From positions 1 to 64,000 of the forward strand of contig JAGCGS010000042.1 in the NCBI GenBank assembly GCA_017649485.1: DNA of 64,000 bases, in the 5' to 3' direction. Within the stretch, counting starts at the first letter, position 1. Each line of letters opens with the position of its first letter. The notes under the pieces are model-generated. The model was not told the origin of the DNA. It did no database searches and was given only the letters and a program-made list of their open reading frames with translations. The translations under genes and the position numbers were made by a program. This stretch comes from Bacteroidaceae bacterium (lineage in GTDB: Bacteria; Bacteroidota; Bacteroidia; Bacteroidales; Bacteroidaceae). Positions 35,372 through 44,066 of the stretch are shown here, one piece after another.

Positions 35372-35920
35372 ATGAAGAAAACAATGATTTATATTGCAGT
35401 AATTGTTCTATTGTTGACTGTAGTATTGTCTCTTGTATATGAATCAAATAGAATCGTGATCTTGTTTTCTTTAGCAATAACAATGGGCACAATAGCCTAT
35501 CATATATGGATGAGGTTACTTGTGGGATTAGCTTTTGATTCCTTGATGTGCAACAAAGCTGACATTTCCAATAGATGGTATCAAATCAGAACTTGGGAGA
35601 AAAAGTTATATAAGACTTTAGGTGTAAAGAAGTGGAAAACTAAGATGCCAACCTTTGTTCCTGATTATTTTAGTCATAACACACACAGCTGGGATGAAAT
35701 AGCGCAAGCCATGTGCCAGTCAGAATTGGTACATGAAGTAATAGTGATATTGAGTTTTGTTCCAATCATTACATCTATTTGGTTTGGTGCACTACCTGTA
35801 TTTATTATCACTTCCACTTTAGCAGCCCTTTTTGATTTGATATTCGTAATCATTCAGAGATACAATAGAACCAAAATTATCATGTTGATGAGGAGACAAA
35901 GGAATGAAAGAGGCATTTAG
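35372..35920 (+). CDS. CrtO-like (glycosyl-diaponeurosporenoate acyltransferase family) membrane protein
   Basis: A 182-residue membrane protein with about four helices (about 5-22, 26-48, 125-142, 144-165). The central YQIRTWEKKLYKTLGVKKWK, then PTFVPDYFSHNTHSW, follows the pattern RxWExxLYxxLGVKxWKxxxP of the CrtO family, known from staphyloxanthin synthesis but widespread in bacteria without that pigment. The real role here is unknown. I start at MKKTM (35372), 8 nt after the symporter; the longer frame is a shadow of it. It overlaps aroA by 17 nt. Confidence 0.72.
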   Translation: MKKTMIYIAVIVLLLTVVLSLVYESNRIVILFSLAITMGTIAYHIWMRLLVGLAFDSLMCNKADISNRWYQIRTWEKKLYKTLGVKKWKTKMPTFVPDYFSHNTHSWDEIAQAMCQSELVHEVIVILSFVPIITSIWFGALPVFIITSTLAALFDLIFVIIQRYNRTKIIMLMRRQRNERGI

Positions 35921-37148
35921 CATAACGGCACCCAAAACATTACAGGCAACTATTGATTTGCCAGCGTCGAAGAGTATTAGCAACAGAGCGTTGGTTTTTC
36001 GTGCCTTGGCGAAAGGAGATTCACCTATAGAGAACCTTGCTGATTGCGATGATACGATGGTAATCATCAAAGCTTTCCAGGAAGATGGTGAGTTAATTGA
36101 CATCAAGGCCGCAGGTACAGCTATGCGGTTCTTAACGGCCTATTATAGTTCCATTCCAGGCACTCACACGATTACAGGTACCGATCGAATGAAGCAACGT
36201 CCTATCAGTATCTTGGTGGATGCCTTGCGGGAGTTGGGAGCCCAAATCGACTATGTGGAACAGGAAGGTTATCCCCCACTTCGCATCATTGGCCATCAAC
36301 TCCAAAGTGCAGAGCTGACCTTGCCAGGCGATGTGAGTTCACAATATATCTCTGCCTTGCTGATGATTGGTGCCACCTTGCCTCAAGGATTGACATTGCA
36401 ATTGACGAACAATGTCACCTCCCTGCCTTACATAGATATGACTTTGCAGTTGATGAATGACTTTGGTGCAACTGCAAGCAGAGACAACAATATAAACCCA
36501 ATGACGATATCCGTTCAGGCAGGTGGCTATCAGGATATCCCTTATATCGTTGAAAACGACTGGAGTGCCGCATCCTATTGGTATGAGATGGTAGTCTTAA
36601 GCCATGACCTTCAGGCAAAAGTGACTTTACCTCACCTAAAGGAAACGAGTACTCAGGGTGACAGTAAAGGAGCAGAACTATTTAAGTTATTGGGAGTACA
36701 AACTGAATATACTGACAAAGGTATATGCATTTATAAACAAGGAAAGTTACCTCAACAACTGGATGCCGATTTGCGGGATATGCCAGACTTAGCCCAAACT
36801 TTCATTGTGACTTGTTGCCTTTTGGGTATTCCTTTCCGCTTTACTGGTTTGCATACACTCCGCATCAAGGAGACAGATCGCATCAGCGCCCTTATCAGCG
36901 AACTACATAAGTTAGGTTTCATACTTCATTCTGAAGGAGACGGGATAATGCTCTGGAACGGAGAACGATGTGAACCTGTCGATCATCCCATCATTGCCAC
37001 CTATGATGACCACAGAATGGCAATGGCCTTTGCCCCAGCTTCCCTTAGATTTCCTCATATCACAATCGAACATCCGGAAGTAGTGAGTAAATCCTATCCT
37101 CACTATTGGGAAGATCTGAAGAAAGTTGGATTTAGAATAGACCAATAA
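35904..37148 (+). CDS. aroA: 3-phosphoshikimate 1-carboxyvinyltransferase (EPSP synthase)
   Basis: A 414-residue EPSP synthase, the sixth shikimate step. Visible: DLPASKSISNRALVFRALA (19 residues, substrate loop), AAGTAMRFLTAYYSS, GTDRMKQRPI, DVSSQYISALLMIGA, NDWSAASYWYEM, RIKETDRI and YDDHRMAMAFA. The sequence is of the divergent Bacteroidota type (about 410 residues), shorter than the E. coli enzyme. Last gene of the plus-strand run; its 3' end overlaps the convergent DUF4112 gene by 17 bp. Confidence 0.94.
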   Translation: MKEAFSITAPKTLQATIDLPASKSISNRALVFRALAKGDSPIENLADCDDTMVIIKAFQEDGELIDIKAAGTAMRFLTAYYSSIPGTHTITGTDRMKQRPISILVDALRELGAQIDYVEQEGYPPLRIIGHQLQSAELTLPGDVSSQYISALLMIGATLPQGLTLQLTNNVTSLPYIDMTLQLMNDFGATASRDNNINPMTISVQAGGYQDIPYIVENDWSAASYWYEMVVLSHDLQAKVTLPHLKETSTQGDSKGAELFKLLGVQTEYTDKGICIYKQGKLPQQLDADLRDMPDLAQTFIVTCCLLGIPFRFTGLHTLRIKETDRISALISELHKLGFILHSEGDGIMLWNGERCEPVDHPIIATYDDHRMAMAFAPASLRFPHITIEHPEVVSKSYPHYWEDLKKVGFRIDQ

Positions 37149-37584
37149 GCCAATCCCAAGCCCATACAGCAAACTTGATGAGTAACCAGATGAGTAAGCA
37201 TAAAACGGCTATCATTACGGCCATCCACCAAGCTCGCCTATCAACGCTTTTTATCATCTCCTCGTCACCTTCAACATATCCAGTTATCAGCCTGTAATTC
37301 TTAATATAACTGTGATTGAAGAAGTCCAGAATATCCCCTATCCAAAAAGGTATAACTCCCATAGCAAGGTCTATTAGCATATTGCAAAGCAATGCCAAGG
37401 TCAGAGGGATAGAACGAAGCTTGAAAACACTGAAATACAGATATGGAAGAGTCAGTAACGAAGTCACAGCATCGCCCAACGTTGGCACTAAACCCAATAG
37501 TGGGTCAACGTAATATTTGTCCATCACCTTCGCAATGGCTTCTATTAGCTTGTAAGACTTCAATTCCTTAACGTCCTTCTCCAT
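37132..37584 (-). CDS. DUF4112 domain membrane protein
   Basis: A 150-residue membrane protein with three helices. The DUF4112 signature is visible: MDKYYVDPLLGLVPTLGDAV, LALLCNMLIDLAMGVIPFWIG in two parts, and the GDILDFFNHSYIKNYRL end. Function unknown. It is 14 nt downstream of the transglutaminase-like gene and convergent with aroA, overlapping it by 17 bp. Confidence 0.88.
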   Translation of the reverse strand: MEKDVKELKSYKLIEAIAKVMDKYYVDPLLGLVPTLGDAVTSLLTLPYLYFSVFKLRSIPLTLALLCNMLIDLAMGVIPFWIGDILDFFNHSYIKNYRLITGYVEGDEEMIKSVDRRAWWMAVMIAVLCLLIWLLIKFAVWAWDWLIGLF

Positions 37585-37598
37585 ATCTTTATACTACC

Positions 37599-40262
37599 CT
37601 ACTCCAACTTCCTAATCACCTGCATCAGCTGTTCACCCAATCCAATCGTATAACCTTGAGAGACAAACACCACACGATTAAAAGTATCGCCAATGATAAA
37701 CAAAGGCAACTGGTTGGGATCATCCAGATGCATATTCTCAACAATCTGACGCTGAACTACATGATTCATATCCATCCCATAAGAGACAGTCGTTGGCAAA
37801 GCGCCAAACTCATTGCCATTGAACTTGCCTTGCTGAGCCTCATCAGGAAAGAGCAATACCATTGCTCTACCCCAAGCCTCAAAGTCAGCTTTCAACTTGG
37901 CAATGTCCCGCAAGGCATGATTAGTGGGCTCTTGTCCCACTCCTAACACACCTATAATATAATAACCTCTGTCAGTTGTGGCGAGCACACTCGTCTCATC
38001 ACCCTCTTTCAGGTACTTGCTTTCAGAATCAAAAGAGCCAATCACCTCAACATCCTGCCCTTGTGGTTCGCGAAGATGCATATCCAAAGACGTTGTCTTG
38101 CCCTCCACAATCTCAAACCTTTGCACAGATGCCAACACCTTACCACTTGCCATTCGCCTTCCACAAGTAAGCAGATAGGTACCCACATCAAGCTTTGTGC
38201 CTTTCTTAAACACATTCGCCCAACTCACACCACCTCCCATATCCACCTGTCCTTCATCAAAGCTCAACAAGCTCACTATCCCATCTTCCTGGATACGACT
38301 CAAGGTGAAATGACTATAGTATGCAGGATTCTCCAACGAGAGAGTTGGCTGATAATTAAGCACTAACATGCCAACAGGAGTTGAAACCTGCTCTGACTGT
38401 TCAAAGTTCACATCATACCATAGTCCATTCCGCTTTCGATACTGTACCTTGCCTGTTACCCCATCCTTATGGGCTTCTATGCCGAGACTCCAAGCCACGT
38501 TCACGAAAAAGATGTCACGAGAGCGAGAGTCTGCCACACGAGATTTCCATACCCCAGGTGAAGACATTGCTACACGAGTTGCATAGGGTCCATCTACCAT
38601 CTTCAGGCTCTGCCTACACCATTCCACCAGCAAAGCAGGGTCATCACGATATTTATCTTGGTCAGCTTTGGGAATCTGCTCTTGGAAGAAACGCTTATAT
38701 GGCACCAGCATCTCATCCTCCACCCTCATACTCATTATGGTACCTTGAGTCACCTGATCTTCTAACACCTCCATGCTCACATCACGCAAGTCTTTATCGC
38801 TTAACAACATCAGATAGCCGAGAGGATTCAGTATCACAGGCCTACCCAACCCAGGCTTAGGCATAGGTATCACCATATTATTATACTTCACCAAAAACTG
38901 TTTGATGGTTTCATGGTTGCCACTCGACTTTACCAAAAATTCTGAAGCCTCGATAGGCAAACCATGCTCCTCTACAAAAGCATCGGCTGAAGCCTCATCC
39001 ATGAAAGTATCCATGTACGCCATTCGAATGGCATCCTCTTTCGCCTTTCGGTCTTCATTCTCAGCTCGTTGTGCTTCTGATACCTCAGGCAAGGTATAAT
39101 GTTCCACAGGAGGCACCACATCAATCTCTTCCATGAGAGACAAATCTACAGGATTGGTCTTGTCTAATACAATATCCACTTTATTATCAGTGCCAAACGA
39201 TGCCTTGCTATAGCCATATCGTCCATTAGCAGAAGCCCAAACCAGCATATCCCCCTTACCTGCTGTCAAGAATGTATGTCCATTAGCATCAGCATATTTA
39301 GTCACTACAGGACAAAACTCCGCATAGTTGTAAATCATGAAATCCACTCGCGCATCAGCCACAGGTCTCCCTTGGGCATCCACTACGTTGAAATCTATGC
39401 GAGCCGTTGATGCATAGTTGTCTATCAGATTGATTTCCGTAAAGGTATCAGACACCAGCATCTTCTCCTCAGGGCCATTGTATTTGCCAAACACGCGAGT
39501 GTGCATGAGCATAGCCCTACTTGCCGCACTGTTGAACCAACCCAGGTTCAGCACAGCTTCTGGCTCACAGGCTCCCATGAACCACCACTGACCATCTGCC
39601 CAGGCCTCGACCCAAGCATGGTTGTCGTCTGTATGTGCCCATCTGGGCGTATAAACCTGACGGGCAGGGATGCCAATAGTTCTTAAAGCCGACACAGTAA
39701 AGGTAGATTCCTCACCACATCTTCCATAAGCGGCACTGATGGTGGCAAGGGGTGAGGTAGTTCGCGCATCAGAGGGGCGATAGGTCACTCGCTCATGGCA
39801 CCAGTGGTTCACCTCCAAGATGGCCTCCTTCATGGAAAGTCCCTTTACCCTTTCCTTCAGTTCGTCATAGCAGAACATACGGAAAGTATCGAGGTTCTCA
39901 TTATTCACACGAATAGGCAGGACAAAATGCCGAAACAGCAATTCAGGCACTTGCTTCCCCCAAGGCATCTCTTGCCTGGCCTTCAGCGACATGCGTATAT
40001 TGTCCACGTAATAATCTGTGGCATAGTCAGTCATGTCAGCAATGGGCATATAGGCATAGAGAAACTGCAAAGCCTCTTGCTCCTCTATTGTCATTCCCTC
40101 AGTAGGTGTATAGAACTGACTTCCCACCAACTCCAACTTAGTTTCAAAGTCTTTCATCACTTGCTCCTTATATGCATTTTCAGTAATGAAATGTAGATGG
40201 GCAGAACTACTTCCAGACAACATCACTAATAACAAACACCATATATAATTCAGCTTAGTCAT
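37599..40262 (-). CDS. Exported transglutaminase-like protein with C-terminal thioredoxin-like domain
   Basis: An 887-residue exported protein. Signal peptide about 1-21. The transglutaminase core (about 130-235) has Cys182 in YGRCGEESTF and His215 in DDNHAWVEAW. The third position, usually Asp, falls in FMGACEPEAV, so an acidic partner is present as Glu233 rather than Asp, as in several Bacteroidota homologues. After an Ig/carboxypeptidase-regulatory-like section (about 290-370) come a long unique part, a second beta-rich part, and a thioredoxin-like C-terminus (about 770-887, AWGRAMVLLFPDE). It is probably a periplasmic peptidase-like or amidase-like enzyme. Consensus promoter at 40309-40340. 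Confidence 0.86.
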   Translation of the reverse strand: MTKLNYIWCLLLVMLSGSSSAHLHFITENAYKEQVMKDFETKLELVGSQFYTPTEGMTIEEQEALQFLYAYMPIADMTDYATDYYVDNIRMSLKARQEMPWGKQVPELLFRHFVLPIRVNNENLDTFRMFCYDELKERVKGLSMKEAILEVNHWCHERVTYRPSDARTTSPLATISAAYGRCGEESTFTVSALRTIGIPARQVYTPRWAHTDDNHAWVEAWADGQWWFMGACEPEAVLNLGWFNSAASRAMLMHTRVFGKYNGPEEKMLVSDTFTEINLIDNYASTARIDFNVVDAQGRPVADARVDFMIYNYAEFCPVVTKYADANGHTFLTAGKGDMLVWASANGRYGYSKASFGTDNKVDIVLDKTNPVDLSLMEEIDVVPPVEHYTLPEVSEAQRAENEDRKAKEDAIRMAYMDTFMDEASADAFVEEHGLPIEASEFLVKSSGNHETIKQFLVKYNNMVIPMPKPGLGRPVILNPLGYLMLLSDKDLRDVSMEVLEDQVTQGTIMSMRVEDEMLVPYKRFFQEQIPKADQDKYRDDPALLVEWCRQSLKMVDGPYATRVAMSSPGVWKSRVADSRSRDIFFVNVAWSLGIEAHKDGVTGKVQYRKRNGLWYDVNFEQSEQVSTPVGMLVLNYQPTLSLENPAYYSHFTLSRIQEDGIVSLLSFDEGQVDMGGGVSWANVFKKGTKLDVGTYLLTCGRRMASGKVLASVQRFEIVEGKTTSLDMHLREPQGQDVEVIGSFDSESKYLKEGDETSVLATTDRGYYIIGVLGVGQEPTNHALRDIAKLKADFEAWGRAMVLLFPDEAQQGKFNGNEFGALPTTVSYGMDMNHVVQRQIVENMHLDDPNQLPLFIIGDTFNRVVFVSQGYTIGLGEQLMQVIRKLE

Positions 40263-40308
40263 TTTCCAATGTTCTTAAAAGCAATAAATCGCCAATAATA
40301 CATGGCCA

Positions 40309-40340
40309 CAAAGATATATAAATGAAAGTAAAATAGCAAA
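40309..40340 (-). promoter_or_regulatory. Consensus promoter of the transglutaminase-like gene
   Basis: Minus strand TTTG (40340-40337), 20 nt, TATCTTTG (40316-40309). Exact consensus. Confidence 0.8.
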
Positions 40341-40458
40341 CACACGATGTATTTTCTTGTGGAGACTTTCACGCATACAAGTCTTAGGCTTGACCAAAGA
40401 GCAGATAGAAGTTTTGTAAGCATTAGCCATCAACATTATTAATCAATCGACAGTGAAA
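40341..40458. other. Intergenic sequence before repeat array 2
   Basis: About 120 nt between the transglutaminase promoter and the repeat array. No ORF or site recognised. Confidence 0.4.
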
Positions 40459-40655
40459 CTATTGCCGAAGTCGGACGGAGATATTGCTATGGGTTGTTGC
40501 AGTATCTGCTATGACTGACGGGAGATATTTCTATTAGGGTAAAGGAGATACTGCGATGACCCGCGGCAGGCATTGCCGTCACCCACGCCAATGCTTTCAA
40601 TGAGTGAGAAAGATATCTACTACGGGTAATAGGAGATATTGTGCTACGCCATAGT
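40459..40655. repeat. Degenerate tandem array of about 22-bp units (array 2)
   Basis: About nine head-to-tail units of 21-24 bp, in the form TATTGCTATGGGT + spacer + GCAG, TATCTGCTATGACT + GGGAGA, TATTTCTATTAGGGT + GGAGA, TACTGCGATGACCC + GGCAGG, CATTGCCGTCACCC + GCCAA, TGCTTTCAATGAGT and TATCTACTACGGGT + GGAGA. Clear starts are near 40459, 40482, 40503, 40526, 40549, 40571, 40591, 40613 and 40636. The units share core and spacing with array 1 at 537-733. It lies in the divergent region between the transglutaminase and GH106 genes. Confidence 0.65.
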
Positions 40656-40683
40656 AACTCTCCTTATTTTATAAAGGGAATTG

Positions 40684-40714
40684 TTGGTGGAATGATAAAT
40701 AATTGCTACTTTTA
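40684..40714 (+). promoter_or_regulatory. Possible promoter of the GH106-GH2 pair
   Basis: TTGG (40684-40687), 19 nt, TACTTTTA (40707-40714); one mismatch in each element against TTTG and TAnnTTTG. About 33 nt upstream of the GH106 ATG. Confidence 0.45.
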
Positions 40715-40747
40715 CACGCAAAAGAAATAACTAAAAACTTGAGCTAT

Positions 40748-43700
40748 ATGAAAAGATTTATTTGGGGAGCAGCTGCAAGCCTGATGCTGGTTTTAGGTAG
40801 CTGTGGCACACCATCTGCTGACGAGACATTGTATGGTGAGTTTCAGAACCCTCCAGCTGAGGCAAGACCTCGTGTATGGTGGCACTGGATGGATGGCAAT
40901 GTAACCAAGGATGGTATCTATAAGGACCTGACTTGGATGAAGCGTTCTGGCATTGCCGGCTTCATGAACTTCGATGCAGGATTTAGAACCCCATTGCTGA
41001 TAGACAAGAAAGTGGCTTACATGACAGATGAGTGGAAAGATGCCTTTGCTTACACTGTGCATCTGGCTGATTCTCTGGGATTAGAGATGTCTGTGGCGGC
41101 TTCACCGGGTTGGAGCTTTACAGGCGGTCCCTGGGTGGAGCCTAAAGACGGCATGAAGAAACTGGTGTGGCGAGAGATGCGAGTAATGGGTGGCACCACC
41201 TATGACGGTTTGTTGCCTATGCCTTACAGAACAATAGGAGCATTCCAGAATGTGCCACGCTCTAACGCAAATAATATCAATGCTGGGGGTGCCAACCCAG
41301 GTGAAGGCTATTATGCTGACATCGCTGTATTAGCGTTTAAGTTGCCTGAAGCTGACAAGAATCTGGCTAACCTGAATCCGCGAATCAGTTCCAGTGGTGG
41401 TGTATTCTCTTTGTTGAACCTTACTGATGGCGACCTTACAAACTCCGAACTGCTGCCTCCAGGGTCAGGTGGAGCTAATGGCAAAGCTTGGATACAGTAT
41501 GAGTTTGCTACTCCGCAGACAGTGAAGGCATTAACCATCGTGGACGGAAGGATTCGTGGCCAATGGGGCGCTCCAGTGCAAGAAATTAACAAAGTATTAC
41601 AAGCAAGCGATGATGGCGTTAATTTCCGCGAGGTTTGCAAGATACCTAACAGTTCGGCTCCTCAGGGCACAGTTGATATCCCTACTACTACGGCAAGGTA
41701 TTTCCGCTTGGTAATAGATAATGTAGTGACTGTCAATCCTTATGCAGCTTTGATGGGGGTAAGCGCTGAACCACAGGCTCAGCCAACTCCTATTGCAGAG
41801 TTTGTGTTGCACAGTGTGAGTCGCATCAATCATGCTGAGGAGAAAGCCGGCTTTGCCGCTCCTGCAGACCTTGCGTTATATGATACCCCTGATGAAAGTG
41901 CAGTTGTTTCATTGGAGGATGTAATCGACATTACCGATAAGGTACATGAAGGGCGTTTGGTTTGGGATGTACCTGAAGGAACTTGGAAGATTGTACGTTA
42001 TGGCTATTCACAGACAGGGCATCAGAACAACCCTGCTCCTCCAGAAGCTACAGGCTTCGAAGTGGATAAGATGGATCCCATTGCCTTCCGGGCTTATATG
42101 GATCACTACTTAGGTATGTACAAAGATGCTTCCAAAGACCAACTGGGTAAGGTAATAAAATACATCATGACAGACAGTTATGAGTCTGAGCAAGAGAACT
42201 GGACACCAGCTATGGAACAGGAGTTCGAAAATCGCAACGGCTATAGCCTGCGCCCTTGGATGCCTGTGCTGATGGGACAGATCGTGAACAGCTCGGAAGA
42301 AAGCGAGAAGTTCCTCCATGATTGGCGTCGCACCTTAGGTAGTTTGGTGACTGATTATTGCTACAATTTGCTGACTGACATCCTGAACGAGCGTGGCATG
42401 GGACGTTATACTGAGTCACATGAGAACGGACGCGTCTATCTGGTAGATGGTATGGAAGTGAAAGGCAAGGCAGATGTGCCTATGGCAGCTGCCTGGATGC
42501 CAAACAACACTGGTTCTTCCACCCCAGCCATGAGCCGTGCGGATATCCGAGAAGCTGCTTCTGTGGCTCATATCTACGGACAAAACCTGGTGGCAGGCGA
42601 GTCGCTCACCGCTCCTGGTGGCGAGGGTCAGTCTTATGCTTATCACCCAGGCAATCTGAAGTTCATTGCCGATATGGAAATGGCGAGTGGATTGAATCGT
42701 TTTGTGATTCATACCTCAGTGCACCAACCTCTTGACGAACTCAAGCCTGGCTTGGGCTTAGGTCCTATCGGACAGTGGTTCAACCGTCTTGACAACTGGT
42801 CAGGTTCTGCATGGGCTTGGATGGATTATATGGCCCGCAGTTGCTATCTGTTGCAAAAAGGCAAGTTTGTAGCAGACATCCTATATTATTATGGTGAGGA
42901 CAACAACATCACAGGCATGTTTGGTGCCGAGGAACCTGCTTTCCCTGCCGGATATAACTACGACTATATCAATAGCGATGCTTTGCTTAACTTGGTGTCT
43001 TATGAGTTTAACCGTCTGAAAACTGAGAGTGGCATGAGCTATCGTATGTTGGTACTCGATCCTAACGTGAAGCGTCTGCCTCTTGATGTGCTGAAGAAGA
43101 TTGCCGAACTGGCTAAGGCAGGTGCCGTGATTTGTGGAGCTAAGCCCGAATTGCCTGGTCGCCTGACGGATGATGTGGAGGAATTCAATGCTTTAGTCAA
43201 CGAGATCTGGGGTGGAGAGCTCAAGAATGTGTATCTGACCAACGACATGAAGAGTGTGCTCGACAAACTGGGTGTGAAGGCTGATGTGAACATTGGCAAC
43301 GACTTGCGCTTCGTTCATCGCCACACCAGCCGTGCAGACATCTATTGGATCAACAACCCCGAAGGGCCTGCCAAAACCGTTGAGCTTTCGTTCCGCGTTA
43401 AGGGCAAGAAGCCTGAGATCTGGCATCCAGAAACTGGTAAGCGTGAAGAGGTGACTTATCGCACGGAAGGTGGACGCACAGTTGTGAAGGTAAAGTTGGT
43501 GGAGAACGATGCCCTGTTTGTGGTGTTCAATGGTCCTGCGGAGCAAGAGGCTGTCACCCTGCCCGAGCTGAAAGAGAATACCCTGCTCACCATCAACACT
43601 CCTTGGAACGTAACTTTCCAGGAAAAACGCGGCGCACCGTCATCGGCTCAGTTCGACCAACTTATCAACCTGGTAGATAGCGATGTAGATGGCATCAAGT

Positions 43701-44062
43701 ACTTCAGTGGTGTGGCTACCTATACCAACAGCATCGAACTTACCGACGAGCAGCTGAATGCCGAGCAACTGGTACTCGATTTGGGCAACGTAGGTGTGAT
43801 GGCCGAGGTTATCATCAACGGCACCAACTTGGGCGTTTATTGGAAAGCCCCTTACCGTCTGGACATCAAGGAAGCGCTTCATGCTGGCAAGAACGACATT
43901 GAGGTGAAGGTTACCAATCTGTGGATCAACCGACTGATTGGTGACTCTATGCCCGATGTGACGGAAAAAGTGACGTGGTCGCAATATCCGTTCTACAATC
44001 CTCGGTCGCCGATGTCGCCATCCGGACTTATGGGACCTGTAAAAGTAATTGCTTTAAAATAA
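40748..44062 (+). CDS. GH106-like glycoside hydrolase (putative alpha-L-rhamnosidase), lipoprotein
   Basis: About 1104 residues. The leader MKRFIWGAAASLMLVLGSC has a lipobox, so it is probably outer-membrane anchored. FQNPPAEARPRVWWHWMDG and GIYKDLTWMKRSGIAGFMNF are typical of the GH106 family, known for alpha-L-rhamnosidases acting on pectic polymers. Also visible: TDSYESEQENWTP (about 475-490), YTESHENGRVYLVDGMEVKG, HTSVHQP, and a discoidin-like section at about 240-340 (KALTIVDGRIRGQWG). The C-terminal part (about 960-1104) is a GH2-like beta-sandwich. The frame starts earlier at 40703, but the signal peptide sets the start at 40748. It is 4 nt upstream of a GH2 gene. Confidence 0.87.
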   Translation: MKRFIWGAAASLMLVLGSCGTPSADETLYGEFQNPPAEARPRVWWHWMDGNVTKDGIYKDLTWMKRSGIAGFMNFDAGFRTPLLIDKKVAYMTDEWKDAFAYTVHLADSLGLEMSVAASPGWSFTGGPWVEPKDGMKKLVWREMRVMGGTTYDGLLPMPYRTIGAFQNVPRSNANNINAGGANPGEGYYADIAVLAFKLPEADKNLANLNPRISSSGGVFSLLNLTDGDLTNSELLPPGSGGANGKAWIQYEFATPQTVKALTIVDGRIRGQWGAPVQEINKVLQASDDGVNFREVCKIPNSSAPQGTVDIPTTTARYFRLVIDNVVTVNPYAALMGVSAEPQAQPTPIAEFVLHSVSRINHAEEKAGFAAPADLALYDTPDESAVVSLEDVIDITDKVHEGRLVWDVPEGTWKIVRYGYSQTGHQNNPAPPEATGFEVDKMDPIAFRAYMDHYLGMYKDASKDQLGKVIKYIMTDSYESEQENWTPAMEQEFENRNGYSLRPWMPVLMGQIVNSSEESEKFLHDWRRTLGSLVTDYCYNLLTDILNERGMGRYTESHENGRVYLVDGMEVKGKADVPMAAAWMPNNTGSSTPAMSRADIREAASVAHIYGQNLVAGESLTAPGGEGQSYAYHPGNLKFIADMEMASGLNRFVIHTSVHQPLDELKPGLGLGPIGQWFNRLDNWSGSAWAWMDYMARSCYLLQKGKFVADILYYYGEDNNITGMFGAEEPAFPAGYNYDYINSDALLNLVSYEFNRLKTESGMSYRMLVLDPNVKRLPLDVLKKIAELAKAGAVICGAKPELPGRLTDDVEEFNALVNEIWGGELKNVYLTNDMKSVLDKLGVKADVNIGNDLRFVHRHTSRADIYWINNPEGPAKTVELSFRVKGKKPEIWHPETGKREEVTYRTEGGRTVVKVKLVENDALFVVFNGPAEQEAVTLPELKENTLLTINTPWNVTFQEKRGAPSSAQFDQLINLVDSDVDGIKYFSGVATYTNSIELTDEQLNAEQLVLDLGNVGVMAEVIINGTNLGVYWKAPYRLDIKEALHAGKNDIEVKVTNLWINRLIGDSMPDVTEKVTWSQYPFYNPRSPMSPSGLMGPVKVIALK

Positions 44063-44066
44063 AGAT

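Noticed and set aside
40341-40458. Gene fragment with LTKEQIEVL-like translation
   Set aside because: Too short, stops on both sides, and no second segment in the same frame.
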